A stretch of DNA of 64,000 nucleotides, from positions 12,251,664-12,315,663 of the forward strand of contig OU696572.1 in the NCBI GenBank assembly GCA_916048095.2, read 5' to 3'. Positions 10,301 through 25,300 of this stretch are shown here, piece by piece. Source of the stretch: Sacculina carcini (taxonomy: Eukaryota; Arthropoda; Thecostraca; Sacculinidae). How positions within the stretch are numbered: the first letter of the stretch is position 1; each line of letters opens with the position of its first letter. Both the position numbers and the translations under genes were made by a program. Below the pieces are notes generated by a model. The model searched no databases. It was not told the origin of the DNA and saw only the letters and a list, made by a program, of their open reading frames with translations.

Positions 10301-13300
10301 TGATATATATCTACAAATTATCCACCGATCCTGCTTATTGGATTCACTTATATAAATTAAACTATTTGCCACACAATGCATGCAAGATATGTGTATATTA
10401 TTATTATTATTAATTACAGGCGGATCCAGTAGCATGGTATCGTGCTGATGTGTTAAGCACTTGCTATGTGTATGTGTGTGTGTGTATGTGTATGTTAGCG
10501 TTGTCGGCATATCAAATCTACAAGCAACGATGCAGTACATACTGGAAAAATGCCTCCTTTCTCTACGGCTACGGTCTGGCACTCTACCACTTCAACGCTC
10601 TGCACAAGTAAGCTACTCACTCATACACTCACACACATACACTCACTCACATACACACTGACACACTCACACACACACTAACACACATACACACTCACAC
10701 ACACACACACACACACACACTGACACACATACACACTCACACACACACATACACACACACTCACACACACACACATACACATACACACTCACACACACAC
10801 ATATACACACATACACTCACTCACATACACACACACACACTCACATACACTCACTCACTCACATACACTCACTCACACACACACACATACACTCACTCAC
10901 ATACACACTGACACACACACACACACATACACATACACACTGACACACATACACATACACACTGACACACACACACACACATATACACACTCACTCACAC
11001 ACACATACACACTGACACACACACACACACTCATACACATACACACACACATACACTCACTCACACACACACATACACACTGACACACATACACACACAC
11101 ACATACACTCACTCACACACACATACACACTGACACACACACACACTCACACACACACACTGTGGTCTGGTGGAAATGAGATATTATTCAGTTGTGTTGA
11201 CATTTGTTTTTACTGCAAGTGGTGGCACATATTTGTCACGTGCTTTCCAGCAACTTGTGTGTGTTTTTTTGTGTTTTTATCAGAAATGTGGACGAATGTG
11301 AAGGATTTTATCAATTGTTCAAGGCTGTTTTGAAACGAAAGTTGTCTCGTAATCATTACAATAGTAATAATAATAATAAATTATGCAAATTTGTCAATTT
11401 GAAGTGCTTCAAACTGATTATGCATGTGATTGTTATTGTGTACGTGTTTTTCTTGGATGTAGAAGTTTGTTTTTGTTGTTTTCAAACTGGAAAACAGGTT
11501 TTGAAGACAATTTTCCGACTTAACATTTCAAATATAGTTTTGCAAGCAAGTATTCCGTTCTACTAAGAATTATCGTGCACTTTTTGACCTTGTGCACTGT
11601 GCTATTGTATATATATTTCTGTTAATATTATTATAATTATCGCGAGTTATTTGCTTGCGTCCTGCATCATTAAGTGACCGGCCATCGGTGACGAATTGAA
11701 CAAGTTCACTAGCGTCTTGTTGTGCACTTGCGTGTGTGCGCGTGCACTAGACGCGGAACTACATGAGCGCGGTAATGCGGCCGTGCCTGAAGGGTAGAGT
11801 CTGGTGCACTTCTTGTTGTCTCCTTTTCACTGTCGAATTTTATCCTCTTGCCTTGTTTCGTCGGCGTTCATCAGCTCCCATCCTCTCTCCATCTGGCATC
11901 CCTGAATGCCTCAACGCTGACACGCATACGAGCCGGCCTGTTGTGCGTGCGGCCACCCCTCTCACGGCGCACACGTCGACTCGTCCGACCGCCGCCGACG
12001 AACTGCGCTCAGCCAATAGCGTGGCGGGATTGGTGGGCGTCGGTGGGGATGAGGGGAGAGGGCAAGTGTGCGGGCTGCGTGTTTGTATGTGTGTGTGTGA
12101 CGGTGGCCGCGTTGGATTTAGTTAGTCTCGCGGGAGTGGGTGCGCGGTGTGCGTGTGGCGCTGCGCTGCTGCCCTCCTCCTCGTTGTGTGCCGCGTCCTC
12201 ACTCTACCCATCGATCTCCGCGCGTGCGTGACCGCTCTGCTCTCCCCTCTACCTCTTCCAACTCGAATGCATCAAGGCTGCGTGTTGTGCGTGCGTTCTA
12301 GCAGTGTGTGCGACTTTCTCTGTTGAAAACTCGGCAAGTCGTGTGTGTTTGGCGTGTGTTACCGTGTCTGCGCGTCGTGTATGGGTAAGTAGGCGTGTCT
12401 CTGTGTCTGTCTCTCGGTCGTTACACTGTTCTGTGTGGGTGTGTGTATCGGGGATTACTGGTTTGCGCGTGCTGCGTGTGAGGGTCGTATGATGAAGTGA
12501 TGATGCACAGTACATGTCACATTATAGACTGTATGATGTGAGTCGCCCGAATAATGCAAGCAGAACAGGCAGAGTCATATTAATGAGGTGTATTCAGGCA
12601 CACACGCACACATATCATTATTGTTGCTTATTATTGTGCTGTTTTTGCTGCTAGATTTTTCCTCCACGATAATAAGTTGTGTTCAGGGGCCTGCACTGAT
12701 GGAGGTTGTGTAGAAGCTCAGGCACGTGAATATATGTGAACAAATATGCACTGACATTTTCTTAGCGAGTTTTGTGGTCTTTTGAGCGTGAATACTCGCT
12801 CTCATTGTATTGAATGATGTACAGTGTACGAGTACATCACTGTACTATGTATTACATCACTGTACTGTCTAGTACAACACTATCTGTACTGTATAGTACA
12901 GATACTTACTGGCTAATCCAAATAGTATATATACATTGCATGTGTATCTTTTCTTTTGTGTGTGCTTCATCTCTTCGTTTCATCTTGTGAAGGATGTGCC
13001 CACATGTGAGGTGCTTGTATGTGTGTCTGTGTGTCCCTGAGGCAGCTGTCTCCAATATCCGGCGTCTCCCCACTGGTGGGGATGTGTGGGGGTGTTGACT
13101 TCTGCATATGGTGTGTGTGTGTGCGTGTGTTTTTTGTCCGAACTCTACTATGTGTTTGCATGTTTGATGGTTCAGTGTGTTGTAGCTAAGTAATAACAAT
13201 TTATCCAGCCTACGAGGTGGCCTGATCAAAAAGGCACGCTTTTACTGTGCCATATTTCCAACCTGACTTGTTAGTGTATTCCAGTATTTAGTCGCATATG

Positions 13301-14642
13301 TACACATCTACGTGTGTGTGTGTGTGTGTGGTTACAATTAAGTGTGCAGGTAATTGTGGTCAGTCTACGAGTGGTATTTTCCTGCGTTGTATCAACGAGT
13401 TGCTGCTTTTACCCGATCATATGTGAATGGTGCCTGTTTTCCTGGTGGATTGTTTGAAACTGGTCGCTGTCGAGTGTTGTGTGGTATCAAGTAGGGTAAT
13501 CAGTAGTTGTAATGTTCTAATTGTCGCTGATATGATAAGTGCTGATATCCTATGCTTCTGACCGAAGTACTGATAGAACTGCGTGATACTGATACACAGG
13601 TAATGCCCACCCAGCAATGTGTGTGTATGGCTGGTGTGAAGCAAGTTTCCTTATGTGTTTTGAGGATGTTTCCTTATGTGTTTTGAGGCTTGATTTTATG
13701 AGCGCCGTGTATAATTGAAGCACGTGTTATTAGCAAAAATCCGTGTTTGTGGCTAATTTCACGTTGGTAAGCTGGTTACATTGTCTTGCATGTTTTCTTT
13801 CAGCTGTTGCTATTTGTTGCACCTGCTCAATATTGCTTGTATCCGCTCGAATTTATCGGATAACTTGAGTGCCCATATTTCGCTGCAAAACTGTGTATAA
13901 TTACTTTCGTGTTAATATTCTAAATGTTCGGTATAAATTTGTGTTATTATTAGGAGCCGGTGTTATTACATTATATGATAATAGTTACTATGTGATGATG
14001 TGATTATTTTCTGACCAAGTTTTCACAACTGAAATTCTTGGCAGACAATGATTCCGGTAAATACGTGGTATATTTGTTGGAAATGGGAAAATTGTGCAAC
14101 TACTTGGAAACAGTGCATTACACTGTTGTTACATCACTGTTATCTGTATTCTTTCACTTGTATGTGTTCATCAATGTCAGTGGTGTAGTCACACTATATG
14201 ATCATAGTTGTGTAAAATGTCGTATCAACCACCTCGGTCGGGAGCTCCGCTGTGTCACGCATTATATCATGAATTCATAATGAATCAGCATTTTATCAGT
14301 CATACCTATAATATACTGGTGATTGATAAGATCTTGCTACGACTTGCGTCTGACTCACACTGTATTTATCTGTTCAACTGTTTCACTGTTCCCACTGAAC
14401 TGTGTGTGACTGAGTCAACCTACCTCTCGCTCTGTCTAGTTCCTGCTCCTATTCTCTCTCTCTCACACTACTCTATCCTCTCTCTCCAGCTAAATATGCT
14501 ACGAGGTGTGAGTGTGAGTTGTACACAGTTGAGAGATACCCACTTCCTCAGCAATAGTCGTGTTTGTACAAAAACCCAACAACACACACACACACATACA
14601 CACACGTAGCCTGGTTGTATCATCGATCGCCGACTGACTGAC

Positions 14643-14726
<84 letters not shown>

Positions 14727-16295
14727 CTGGAGGTCATTGACCTGTGAGCGCGCCAGACGGTATACTAGTCTCAATATCTATTCTGTGTACACTCGTCTCT
14801 CTATGTGTGTGTGTGTGTGTGTGTGTGTATCTCACCTTTATACCGTGCCGTCGGCTGTGTTGTGTTGTCATGGAAACGCATATCATCAACGACACTTGCT
14901 ATGGTGTTGTCATGCCAACACCTTAGCAACCAGTCACAATTGACACGCATCTATGTTGTTGTAGCTGATGTGTTTGTTTGTTTGTGTGTAGCAAGTGAGT
15001 TATTGTTCATTTCATTAGTTGAGTCGTGTTGCGCCAGTTTCAGGTGTGATGGTGCTTGTTCCCACCTGTTGCCTTGTGTTTCCCACCCAGACTGGTTCCC
15101 ACATTCCCACATCAATACGTGTTCTGGACTCTGCTTGAAAAGATGTTCTGAATATAATATCAAGTACATACGAACGTAAATGAAATAAAGAATATAAATG
15201 TATACACTAGCAAGTTATCTGTCTATTATATATCTGTGTATTTTTTGTAGTTACTTGATTATGATGACGTCACGATTCATACCATTTCTACTTCATCAAC
15301 ATTGAGATTTATTTCTCACATTTTTGTTGCTGTAAGTGTAGTTTAACTTCATGAAACTTGTGTGTGTGTATGTGTGTGTGTATGTGTGTGTGTGTGTATG
15401 TGCATCACTGCAGTCCACACACACACACACATACACACACAAGCACCGGTTGCGTCATGTTGTGCTTTCAACAACGAGTGTGTGTGTATGAGTGTGTGAG
15501 TGTTACCGTTATGAACCTGGGGCTGTTTGTTGTGTCTGTCGCTGTGGTCATGTGATTCGCTGCTGGGCGTTGTGGCTGTGGCTTGGTGCACGCTATGCAG
15601 GCTGTCGTGCATAGTTGTCGAATGTGCGCGTGTGGCATTTAAAAATGGTCGCCGTGTTTTTACTGCCAAAATGTAGTTAAATGAACTGACTGATACCTGG
15701 CTATTGCACGTGACATTTTACATGGGGCTCTTTGATCTTTAAATGTATCTAATTGATTGAGCAAATGTCAGCACTCAATGAATTCCCGGAATTAATTCAG
15801 AACAACTACATCCGAGCAGTGCGTATTATAGTAATGCACGTTATTTGTGTTTTTATTTTTCATATATTTGTCGTAGGTAGAATTAGTTTATCAGTATCTA
15901 TTGAGACTTGTTGTTATTCAAGTTTCGTCAATGTCGGTATGTTGATTCATTCATGTATTTTTCAGCGTTCAATTCAACAGATCAGAATGTGTCATTAAAC
16001 AAAATGCTCGTGTTCTGTTCTGTTCGTTATCCCTGCGTCTGCTTCTGATGACAAACACACACACACACACGTACATACACCCGTCACACATTTCCAATAG
16101 CATTTGTTGTATTGCTAAGCATGCATTTCCTCAATGTGTAAGGAAGTAGACACACGTACACGCACACAAACGGACATAGCAGCACACACACACAGACAGA
16201 CAGACATACATGTGCAGACTCATCACGCCCCCAGTTTGCACGAAGAAGAGGACTAGGTCGTCTGCACAATATGTGGGTCAATGTTTGTATGAGTG

Positions 16296-16331
<36 letters not shown>

Positions 16332-19300
16332 TGCACCAGACTGTTGTTCTGCAGTTATAGTGTTATCGGGTACAACCGAACCGCTATTGTTTGTATGTGT
16401 GTATGTCTGTATGTCATCTTCTCTATAAACACTATCTCTGTTTGACTTGAATGCTTGGAGATACACTGACAGACACACACGTGTGTGTATGTGTGTGTGT
16501 GTTTGTCATGATTGTTCCTTTGTCATGTTGTCTGTTCTCATGCTCATTGGGTGCATGTCAGACACACACGCATACATACACCATGCTGCTGTAGACGTGA
16601 TTGAATTACACTGTTTTGGATCGGTGACTTGTGATAAGCCTTGTGTTGGTTTATTGGCGTTATTTTTATTTATAGAGGCTTGCTAATGTGCTGTGTCTGT
16701 CAACTTGCCATTTTTATGCACGAATTTGTTTTACGAAAGTATTGAACTCACTCATTCACGTGTTTTCTTTAGTTACACATCAATTGTAGACTGTCTGTGT
16801 GTGTTTGCTAGTGTATGCGTGTCAGTGTGTTGGTGTGTTTAAAAGGCGCGTGTATACCAGCGTGTCAGTGAGGTTTGCAATCAATATTCCCTGTTGTGTG
16901 TTATTTCACCATGCGACGAGCACTCTGTGTGGCCCCTCTTTCTCTTGTTTGTTTGCTCCGCTGCTCTCTCTTTTTCTTTGGTGTCATTGCTGTGTGTGTG
17001 TATCGACCGTGTGTTGCTGTTACATAACATCCCCTCATTGATGCATAGCTCGGTTACGCTGCCTGCCTGTGTATGTGTGTGTGTGTGTGTGGATTTCACC
17101 CCCTTTTCTTCTGCTCTTTTCCCTTGGTTCGTCCCCTCTGTGACCAGTCTACGTACCGGGTCCCTGTCATCCCTATATCTACTTGGTTTAATCGATTTGC
17201 TCATTTGCGCCCCTCTGTCACGCTGCTCCTCTCCCACTCTCTCTCTCTGTTACTCTCTGTGTGTATTTATGGCTTCCGTCGCGTGCTGCAGTTTGCGCCA
17301 GTTTCGTGGACAGTATCAGTGATTCACGCACACACACACACGCACACACACACATACGTTCATACACTGACAGTAGTATTTCTTTCACGTATTTCAGTTC
17401 ATCACGTGGCTTTTTATTGCCGGCGTCTTGTGTTTTCAAGCAGGGCTGATTTCTCGACAGCTACTGGTCCTCTACTACCTGACACAACATGAACAAGTGT
17501 CATTGATCAGACATTTATTTATTGCGTGTTGTGCTATGGAGTCGTGCCTCAGTGTGACACAGGTTATATAGACACGGTGGATTGTACAAAAACCGACACA
17601 CACCGTCCTGTGCTATAACTGATTATTATGAATGATTCACATTCTCCTTCAACACGATCTCAAACAATCAACAACAAAATAATTACTATTATTATTATTA
17701 ATCATTGAACAAGGTGAAACGGGAAGGCAGAGTTAACGTTATAAATCACACATCTGCATGTACAAATCTCAATCTCATCAACAAATACACAAGAGATAGT
17801 TCAACTTGAAAATATTCTGCTAGCTAGTATTTCTGTAGTTTTCACGAATAATGGTCATATTGTTATCTGTTAGTGCAAATAGTTTTCAATATTTGAGAAC
17901 GTATTAGTTTGTCACTGACACAGCATGTGTGTGTGTAGTTGTATGTTAACCAAGACACAAGACAGACCTTGAAATTGTGCCTGTCTCACATGTGCTGTAT
18001 TATGCCATTATCCAGGTGTAACTCATCCTGGTAGTCCTCCATCACAGGTGTAACTCATCCTCATAGTTCTCCATCACAGGTGTAACCCATCCTGGTAGTC
18101 CTCCATCACAGGTGTAACTCATCCTCATAGTCCTCCATCACAGGTGTAACTCATCCTCATAGTCCTCCATCACAGATGTAACTCATCCTCATAGTCCTCC
18201 ATCACAGGTGTAACTCATGCTGGTACTCCTCCATCACAGGTGTAATTCATCCTGGTATTCCTCCATCACAGGTGTAACTCATCCTCATAGTCCTCCATCA
18301 CAGGTGTAACTCATCCTCATAGTCCTCCATCACAGGTGTAACTCATCCTCATAGTCCTCCATCACAGGTGTAACTCATCCTGGTAGTTCTCCATCACAGG
18401 TGTAACTCATCCTCATAGTCCTCCATCACAGGTGTAACTCATCCTCATAGTCCTCCATCACAGGTGTAACTCATCCTGGTAGTTCTCCATCACAGGTGTA
18501 ACTCATCCTCATAGTCCTCCATCACTACCACCCGTCCTCCCACCCAACAATATCTCATTGTGTGCTCGTGTGTGTGCGTGTGTGTGTGTGTGTGTGTGTA
18601 CTGGTACAATGTCTATGAATCTGTGTGTGTGTATGTCTGTGTGTGTGTGTGTGTATTTCGTGATGACAGTTTTACACACGTGTATGTGTGTGTGTGTGTC
18701 GGGCTGATTTGTACACGCTTGTTAACATGAATGTTTGATTGAATGGATTGAAATACTGGTGCAATTAAGCAGGTACTGTTATTGTTGGTCAAACCTGCTT
18801 GTCAACCCCCAGCTCTCTCTCACACACACAATACTCGTATTTCGGCTGTAAATTTATGATCGTTCACGCTATTGCCGTCTTTTTCACGTCTTCATCTCGT
18901 TCTGTCTGCCTATGTGTGTGTGTGTGTGTGTCTGTGTGTATGTGTGTGTGTGTGTGTATTTGAGGATGACACCAATCTGTGAGAATATTTGTCAGTCACG
19001 CGCATCATTTCTGTATTTTTGGTGCACACTGTGTTTGTATGAGTGTGTGTGTGTGTGCGTTCTTTTGCCCTCCATTTATCTCTTTCTTTATCTATCGCTC
19101 TTTCTCTGTGTGCGTGTGTGTGTGTGTGTCTGACTTGAGAATCTCGTTCTCTCGGAGACGCTCGTGTGAACGACCTTGGCCGCCGTGGTTGAGTGCACAC
19201 ACTTGTATATGTGTGTGTATGTGTGTGTGTGTGTGTGTATGTGCGTGAGAGAGACAGGATTTACGGTTATGTTGATAACTGGCAACCACAGTGTTCCAGT

Positions 19301-22300
19301 GCACAATACTTGAGTATCATGCATGATTGTGCGTGTTAGCTATGATAGTGATGACAGTGATGTGTTGATGAGAGCAGTGTGGCTGTGTCATGCACTTGTG
19401 CATGTAGATGCATGAATATTCTGCTCATCACTTGCACAACTCCTTTTTCTCATGCAATCTTGTTGACAGAAAATTATCATTCATATGTATATGAAAACAA
19501 GCTTGACTTGCCGATCTGAAATTCATGTCGATAATTCTCTTTTTTATTCGTGACATCACAATTTTGCTTGGCTCCGGTGTCAAAATGTATGCATGTGTCT
19601 TATGATTCACCGTTAATATAGTTACCGTTAGAATTGTTGTTGTAGGTGATTTTTCCATTTTAAAGCATTGCATTTGACCATTGAATATTTTGCAGTGTCA
19701 GATGTATTCATTGACAATGATTGTTGGTGTGTTGGGTGTGAGTCAGTGTCAGTTAGTGTAGGGAGGTATAATTATGGTGAATTTTTTGATAAACTATCAG
19801 TGAGTTGAATAAGTGATGTGTTTGTTGTAATTTAGCTAATTAGCCACGATGTGAACACTGTGTTTGGGTGTTGTTTGTGGTTGTGTGGACTGGTAGAAGT
19901 GGCGTGCTGGAAAATGCGTGTCAGTTAGGAGCGCGTCTCTTCACTTGGCTCATGCTAGATGAGGAATTTGTGTATTTTCTCTGTGTGTGTGCGTTTTGTG
20001 CGGGTCTTGTTGTTGGGTGTGTGTGTGTGAGAGTGGACCGGTCTTTGTCGCGCCTCCTCTCTTCAACGGCTCTTTCGCCAACTATGCGTGCTTGTTTGTT
20101 TGTCCTTCCCGTCTCTTTCTCACTGTGTTGTGTGTGCCACCCTCTTCCTTGACAGCGTCCCTGTCGTTTACCCTGGCCTGGTGCCACTGTTGAGACGCTG
20201 TCAGCAGATCCCACGTGCGATTAAATAAGCTCACGTCACTGGAGAATACTGATTCCCGTCAACTCCTCAAAAATATCCCCACTCTTCTCTTTTCCTCTCT
20301 CTGTCATTTTCCTCCCCTCTTTTTCATTACATTTTATGGCGCTGGTCTCTTGTGTGCTTGTTGTCAGGGCGTTGTTGGCTCACTAGTCGGCGATTCTGCG
20401 AAAATCCTCGCTAGTCGGCCACTATTATCCCATCACGCAACAGCGGTGAACGAGCGAAACATGATTTAATGATTTCTACTATTGAAACCTGGTTTTCCTT
20501 TGAACAACGCTTCTCTTTAAATTTCCGATTTAGAATTTAGTTGTTTGACATTCATATTCGTCCGATGAGAACTAAAGTTGACCAGTTCGACCAAATACAG
20601 TGACTAAACAGTTGAAACACTGTCAAGCAGGAACCTTGACAGTGAGAAGCGCTGGCTAATTGGAGGATGCACTGATGTACAGTAGGGTCATAGCGACAGG
20701 AGTACTGGCTCAACATGAGCTCTGAAAATGGTCATTTACTTGATAAGTTGATTAAGTGAGTGTTCCATTCAATAATTCCCAACAAGATCACGTTAGCAGA
20801 AGGACTAAATGGGTGGCTTTTATTGAGAGAGCGTCTCTTGCGTAACAATGTCACGTGAATTATCGTGTCAACGTGTTTCTTGCAGTATGACATTTTTGTC
20901 ACTTGCTATATGCACGGTACATTTGGCGTGGCTCTAGTTGTTTCAATGTGCGTGCATTTCACGTTGGCACATGTCTGTTGTCAGGTGTGTGTGTGTGTGT
21001 GTGTGTGAGTGTGGGTTTTGGTTGCGTGACTCTGTGATTCTGGTCTATTTTTATATATACTGTGGTTGAATTCTGCTATAATTAAATGAGCGGCGATTCA
21101 TTGAATTATGTTAGATTTATTGCGGTCAGCATTTGGAGTATTAATAACACAGCACTCTATCAATCTCACAACTTTATCGTTTTTATCTGTGTTGTTATTT
21201 ATTACGGTAAATTCTGTCATTCTTCTTAATTACCGTCTGGTTGATGTTTTGGTGCTAATAATCACACTCATTGTGCTGAATGCGGACAGTCAAGTTAATC
21301 ACTTTCTCACTGTCTTGTGCGTTTAGTCCCCGAATAGTCGGGTGACTCAGCAGAGCTGGTCTCTGGCCAGCGTGTGTGTCCGAGCTTCTCGCTGGCTGTA
21401 GATGGTCGTACATCGGGTTGTGTTATAAACACCACATTTGTGTGTGTGTGTAGAGCGACTGATGTATTCCTGAAGGTGTTGTACGCTGATCCTGCATTCA
21501 GTCGAGCCAACGAGGTGCATTTGCGACTAGCCCTCATCTACAAGGTGCGTCGCCAGTTCCGCCTCGCTCACAAGCGGTTCCGACTGGTGCTCTACGACTC
21601 TGCTCCCTGCACCTTCTCGCGACATCAGAGTGAGTGTTAGCTGGGGCAGCAGTAAGCGGGGTCGGGTCGTTTTCAATACTGCTCAGTTGGTCAAAATATT
21701 CCAGTATTAATCTAGCGTGTGCCAGCACAAAGCAGCATGCCAGTGCTGAACAAATACCCCGTCCTGCATCCAAGCCTTACTTGTGCACTATTCTGCCATC
21801 TGCTGTGACGTACTGTGTGTGTGTGTTCAGTTGAGTTTCACATAGCGCACTTATACGAGGTGTGCGGTCGACTTAGTTGCGCTCGTCGCCGCTACGAGGC
21901 GCTGCTGTCGCCTGCCCCACAACAGCAGCAGCAACAGCAGTCAGCTGATCAGCCGGTGGCGGCTGAGCTGCGCGAGAGCGTGTGTCGTCAGCTGGGCTGG
22001 CTGCTACACACCTGCTGCCAGCTTGACTCAAACAGCAGTCGGCGACAACTGACAGCTGTTCAGCTGCTGCAACGTGCGCTTGAACTGGCACCGAAGGCGT
22101 CGCGCACACTGTACCAGTTGGGCCGGTGCTACTCGAGCCTGGGCAAGGTGCATGAGGCGTTCCAGGCGTACAAACAGTCGGTCGTGTTCAGCGAGGCAAA
22201 TGCTGACACCTGGTGCTCCATAGGGTCAGTTGAACACTGACACACTGACACACTGATACTGACACACATGGTGCTCCATAGGGTCAGTTGAACACTGACA

Positions 22301-25300
22301 CACTGATACTGACACTGACATACTGATACACGGACACACTGATACTGACACACCTGGTGTTTCATAGGGTCAGTTGACACACTGATACTGACACTGACAT
22401 ACTGATACACGGACACACTGATACTGACACACCTGGTGTTTCATAGGGTCAGTTGAACACTGACACTGACACTGATACACTAACACACTGACATACTGAC
22501 ACAACTGGTGTTTCATAGGGTTAGTTGAACACTGACACACTGATACACTGACACTGACACACTGATACACTAACACTGACACTTATACACCTGGTGTTTC
22601 ATAGGGTCAGTTGAACACTGACACTGACACACTGATACTGACACACCTGGTGTTTCATAGGGTCAGTTGGACACTGACACTGATACTGACACTGATACAC
22701 TGATACTGACACACCTGGTGCTTCATAGGGTTAGTTGAACACTGACACACTGATACACTGACACTGATACACTGACACTGACACACTGATACACTAACAC
22801 TGACACTTATACACCTGGTGTTTCATAGGGTCAGTTGAACACTGACACTGACACACTGATACTGACACACCTGGTGTTTCATAGGGTCAGTTGGACACTG
22901 ACACTGATACTGACACTGATACACTGATACTGACACACCTGGTGCTTAATAGGGTCAGTTGACACACTGACACACTGATACACTGATACTGATACACCTG
23001 GTGTTTCATAGGGTCAGTTGAACACTGATACTGACACACTGATACTGACACACCTGGTGCTTCATAGGGTCAGTTGACACACTGACACACTGATACTGAT
23101 ACACTGACACACTGATACTGACACACCTGGTGTTTCATAGGGTCAGTTGACACACTGACACACACTGATACTGATACACTGACACACTGATACTGACACA
23201 CCTGGTGTTTCATAGGGTCAGTTGACACACTGACACACACTGATACTGATACACGGACACACTGATACTGACACACCTGGTGTTTCATAGGGTCAGTTGA
23301 CACACTGACACTGACACACTGATACTGACACTGACACACTGATACTGACACTGACACACTGATACTGACACTGACACACTGATACTGACACACCTGGTGT
23401 TTCATAGGGTTAGTTGAACACTGACACACTGACACTGACACACACCTTTTATTCTTAACATGGCTAGATACTGAATGTGTTTATTGTATTTACATAAATG
23501 CATTATTGCATTTTGTATCTACCTTTGTCAATTGTTTGCTATGGCCCAATCATTCAAGTTACCTCATGTCTGTATGTGTCTGTGTGTTTGTCTGTCAGTG
23601 TGTTGTATCAGCAGCACAACCAGTGTATGGACGCGTTGCAGGCGTATGTATCTGCAGTACAGCTGGAGAAGTGGCACCGTCCTGCCTGGACCAACCTAGC
23701 AATTCTCTACGAGTCTGTTGGTCAAGCGCGTGACGCCCTCGCCTGCTTCGTCAACGCCACCACTGACACCACTGACACTGACACTGACACTGTCACCGAC
23801 ACTGACACCTCGTCAATCACCACACTGACCACATCTGCTGTCGGCTCCGTGTCAGCAACAGGTGAAATACTGACACACTGACACACTGTATCACTTGAGT
23901 ACAGTGTTGTCAGTGGTGAAATACTGACACACTGATATACTGACACACTATCACTTAAGTACACACTGGTGACTTACTGACACACTGATACACACTGACA
24001 TACTGACACACTGTATCACTTGAGTACACAGTGTTGTCAGTGGTGACATACTGACATACTATCACGCACTTACATACTGACACACTGATATACTGACACA
24101 CTGACACTTGAGTACACACTGGTGACATACTGACACACTGACACTTGAGTACACACTGGTGACATACTGACACACTGTATCACTTGAGTACACAGTGTTG
24201 TCAGTGGTGACATACTGACACACTGACACTTGAGTACACACTGGTGACATACTGATATACTGACACACTGACACTTGAGTACACACTGGTGACATACTGA
24301 CACACTGTATCACTTGAGTACACAGTGTTGTCAGTGGTAACATACTGACACACTATCACGCACTATCTATGACACTATGACACACTGATACACACTGACA
24401 TACTGACACACTGACACTTGAGTACACAGTGGTGACATACTGACACTGTATCACTTGAGTACACAGTGGTGACATACTGACACACTGACATACTGACACA
24501 CTGACACTTGAGTACACAGTGGTGATATACTGACATACTGTATCACTTGAGTACACAGTGGTGACATACTGACACACTGACATACTGACACACTGACACT
24601 TGAGTACACAGTGGTGATATACTGACACACTGTATCACTTGACTACACAGTGTTTTGAGTGTTCGATGACACAATTACTGGCCGGCTCTCAATGAGTGCG
24701 TGATTGTGTGCGCGTGCAGGTGCAGTGAAGGGAGCAATCAGTCCATCACCACCTCCGTCACCGTCATCACCTCCCACATCATCACATCAGCGCACATCCA
24801 CATCGACGTTGGACCAGGGCGCGGTGACCCCGGGTCTAGTGTCTGCTGGCTGCGCCCCTGCTTTCAGTGCGGCAGCGGCGGTTACAGCAGCTGACAGCGA
24901 GGAGACTCGCCTCAGAGCTCGTATCAGATTGATGCAGCAGCAGTTGGCCAACGCACCACAAGCACTGCACTCCTCTCACTCCAGGTACCACCTAGCTGCA
25001 CCTCACTGTGTGTGTGTGTTCAAGTCTTGCGAGAATATCTTATTGCTAATATTGCAGAATATTTGCTTTTTCCTCTTGCATGTTGATGTGTAATTTGAGC
25101 GGTAATGTGGTGTTGTTTGTGAGTGTTTGAGCGGTTCACTAATGTGACGATGTCATTGGTGTCATTGTGACAGGTCTAATAGACTGCCGTCAATTGAGGA
25201 GGCGTGGAATAAAAACGCCAGCACTGAAATGACTCGCGAAGCTCAGAAACTACAAGCCGCAATCCTCAGTAAACAGGTGTGTTTGTGTGTGTGTGTGTGT

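Larger units (their letters stand above)
11161..21453 (+). other. Body of KDM6A intron 4
   Basis: The largest intron, about 10.8 kb. It is mostly unique AT-rich sequence with scattered TG/CA microsatellites (e.g. 14643-14730, 16301-16330, 18910-18960). It also holds a CpG-rich segment (11700-12400) and a 32-bp minisatellite (18013-18524), listed separately. I found no nested gene; the open frames here have no recognisable domain. Confidence 0.6.

Noticed and set aside
14038..14943. Nested gene in KDM6A intron 4
   Set aside because: Open frames are short, without recognisable motifs, and partly microsatellite-derived.
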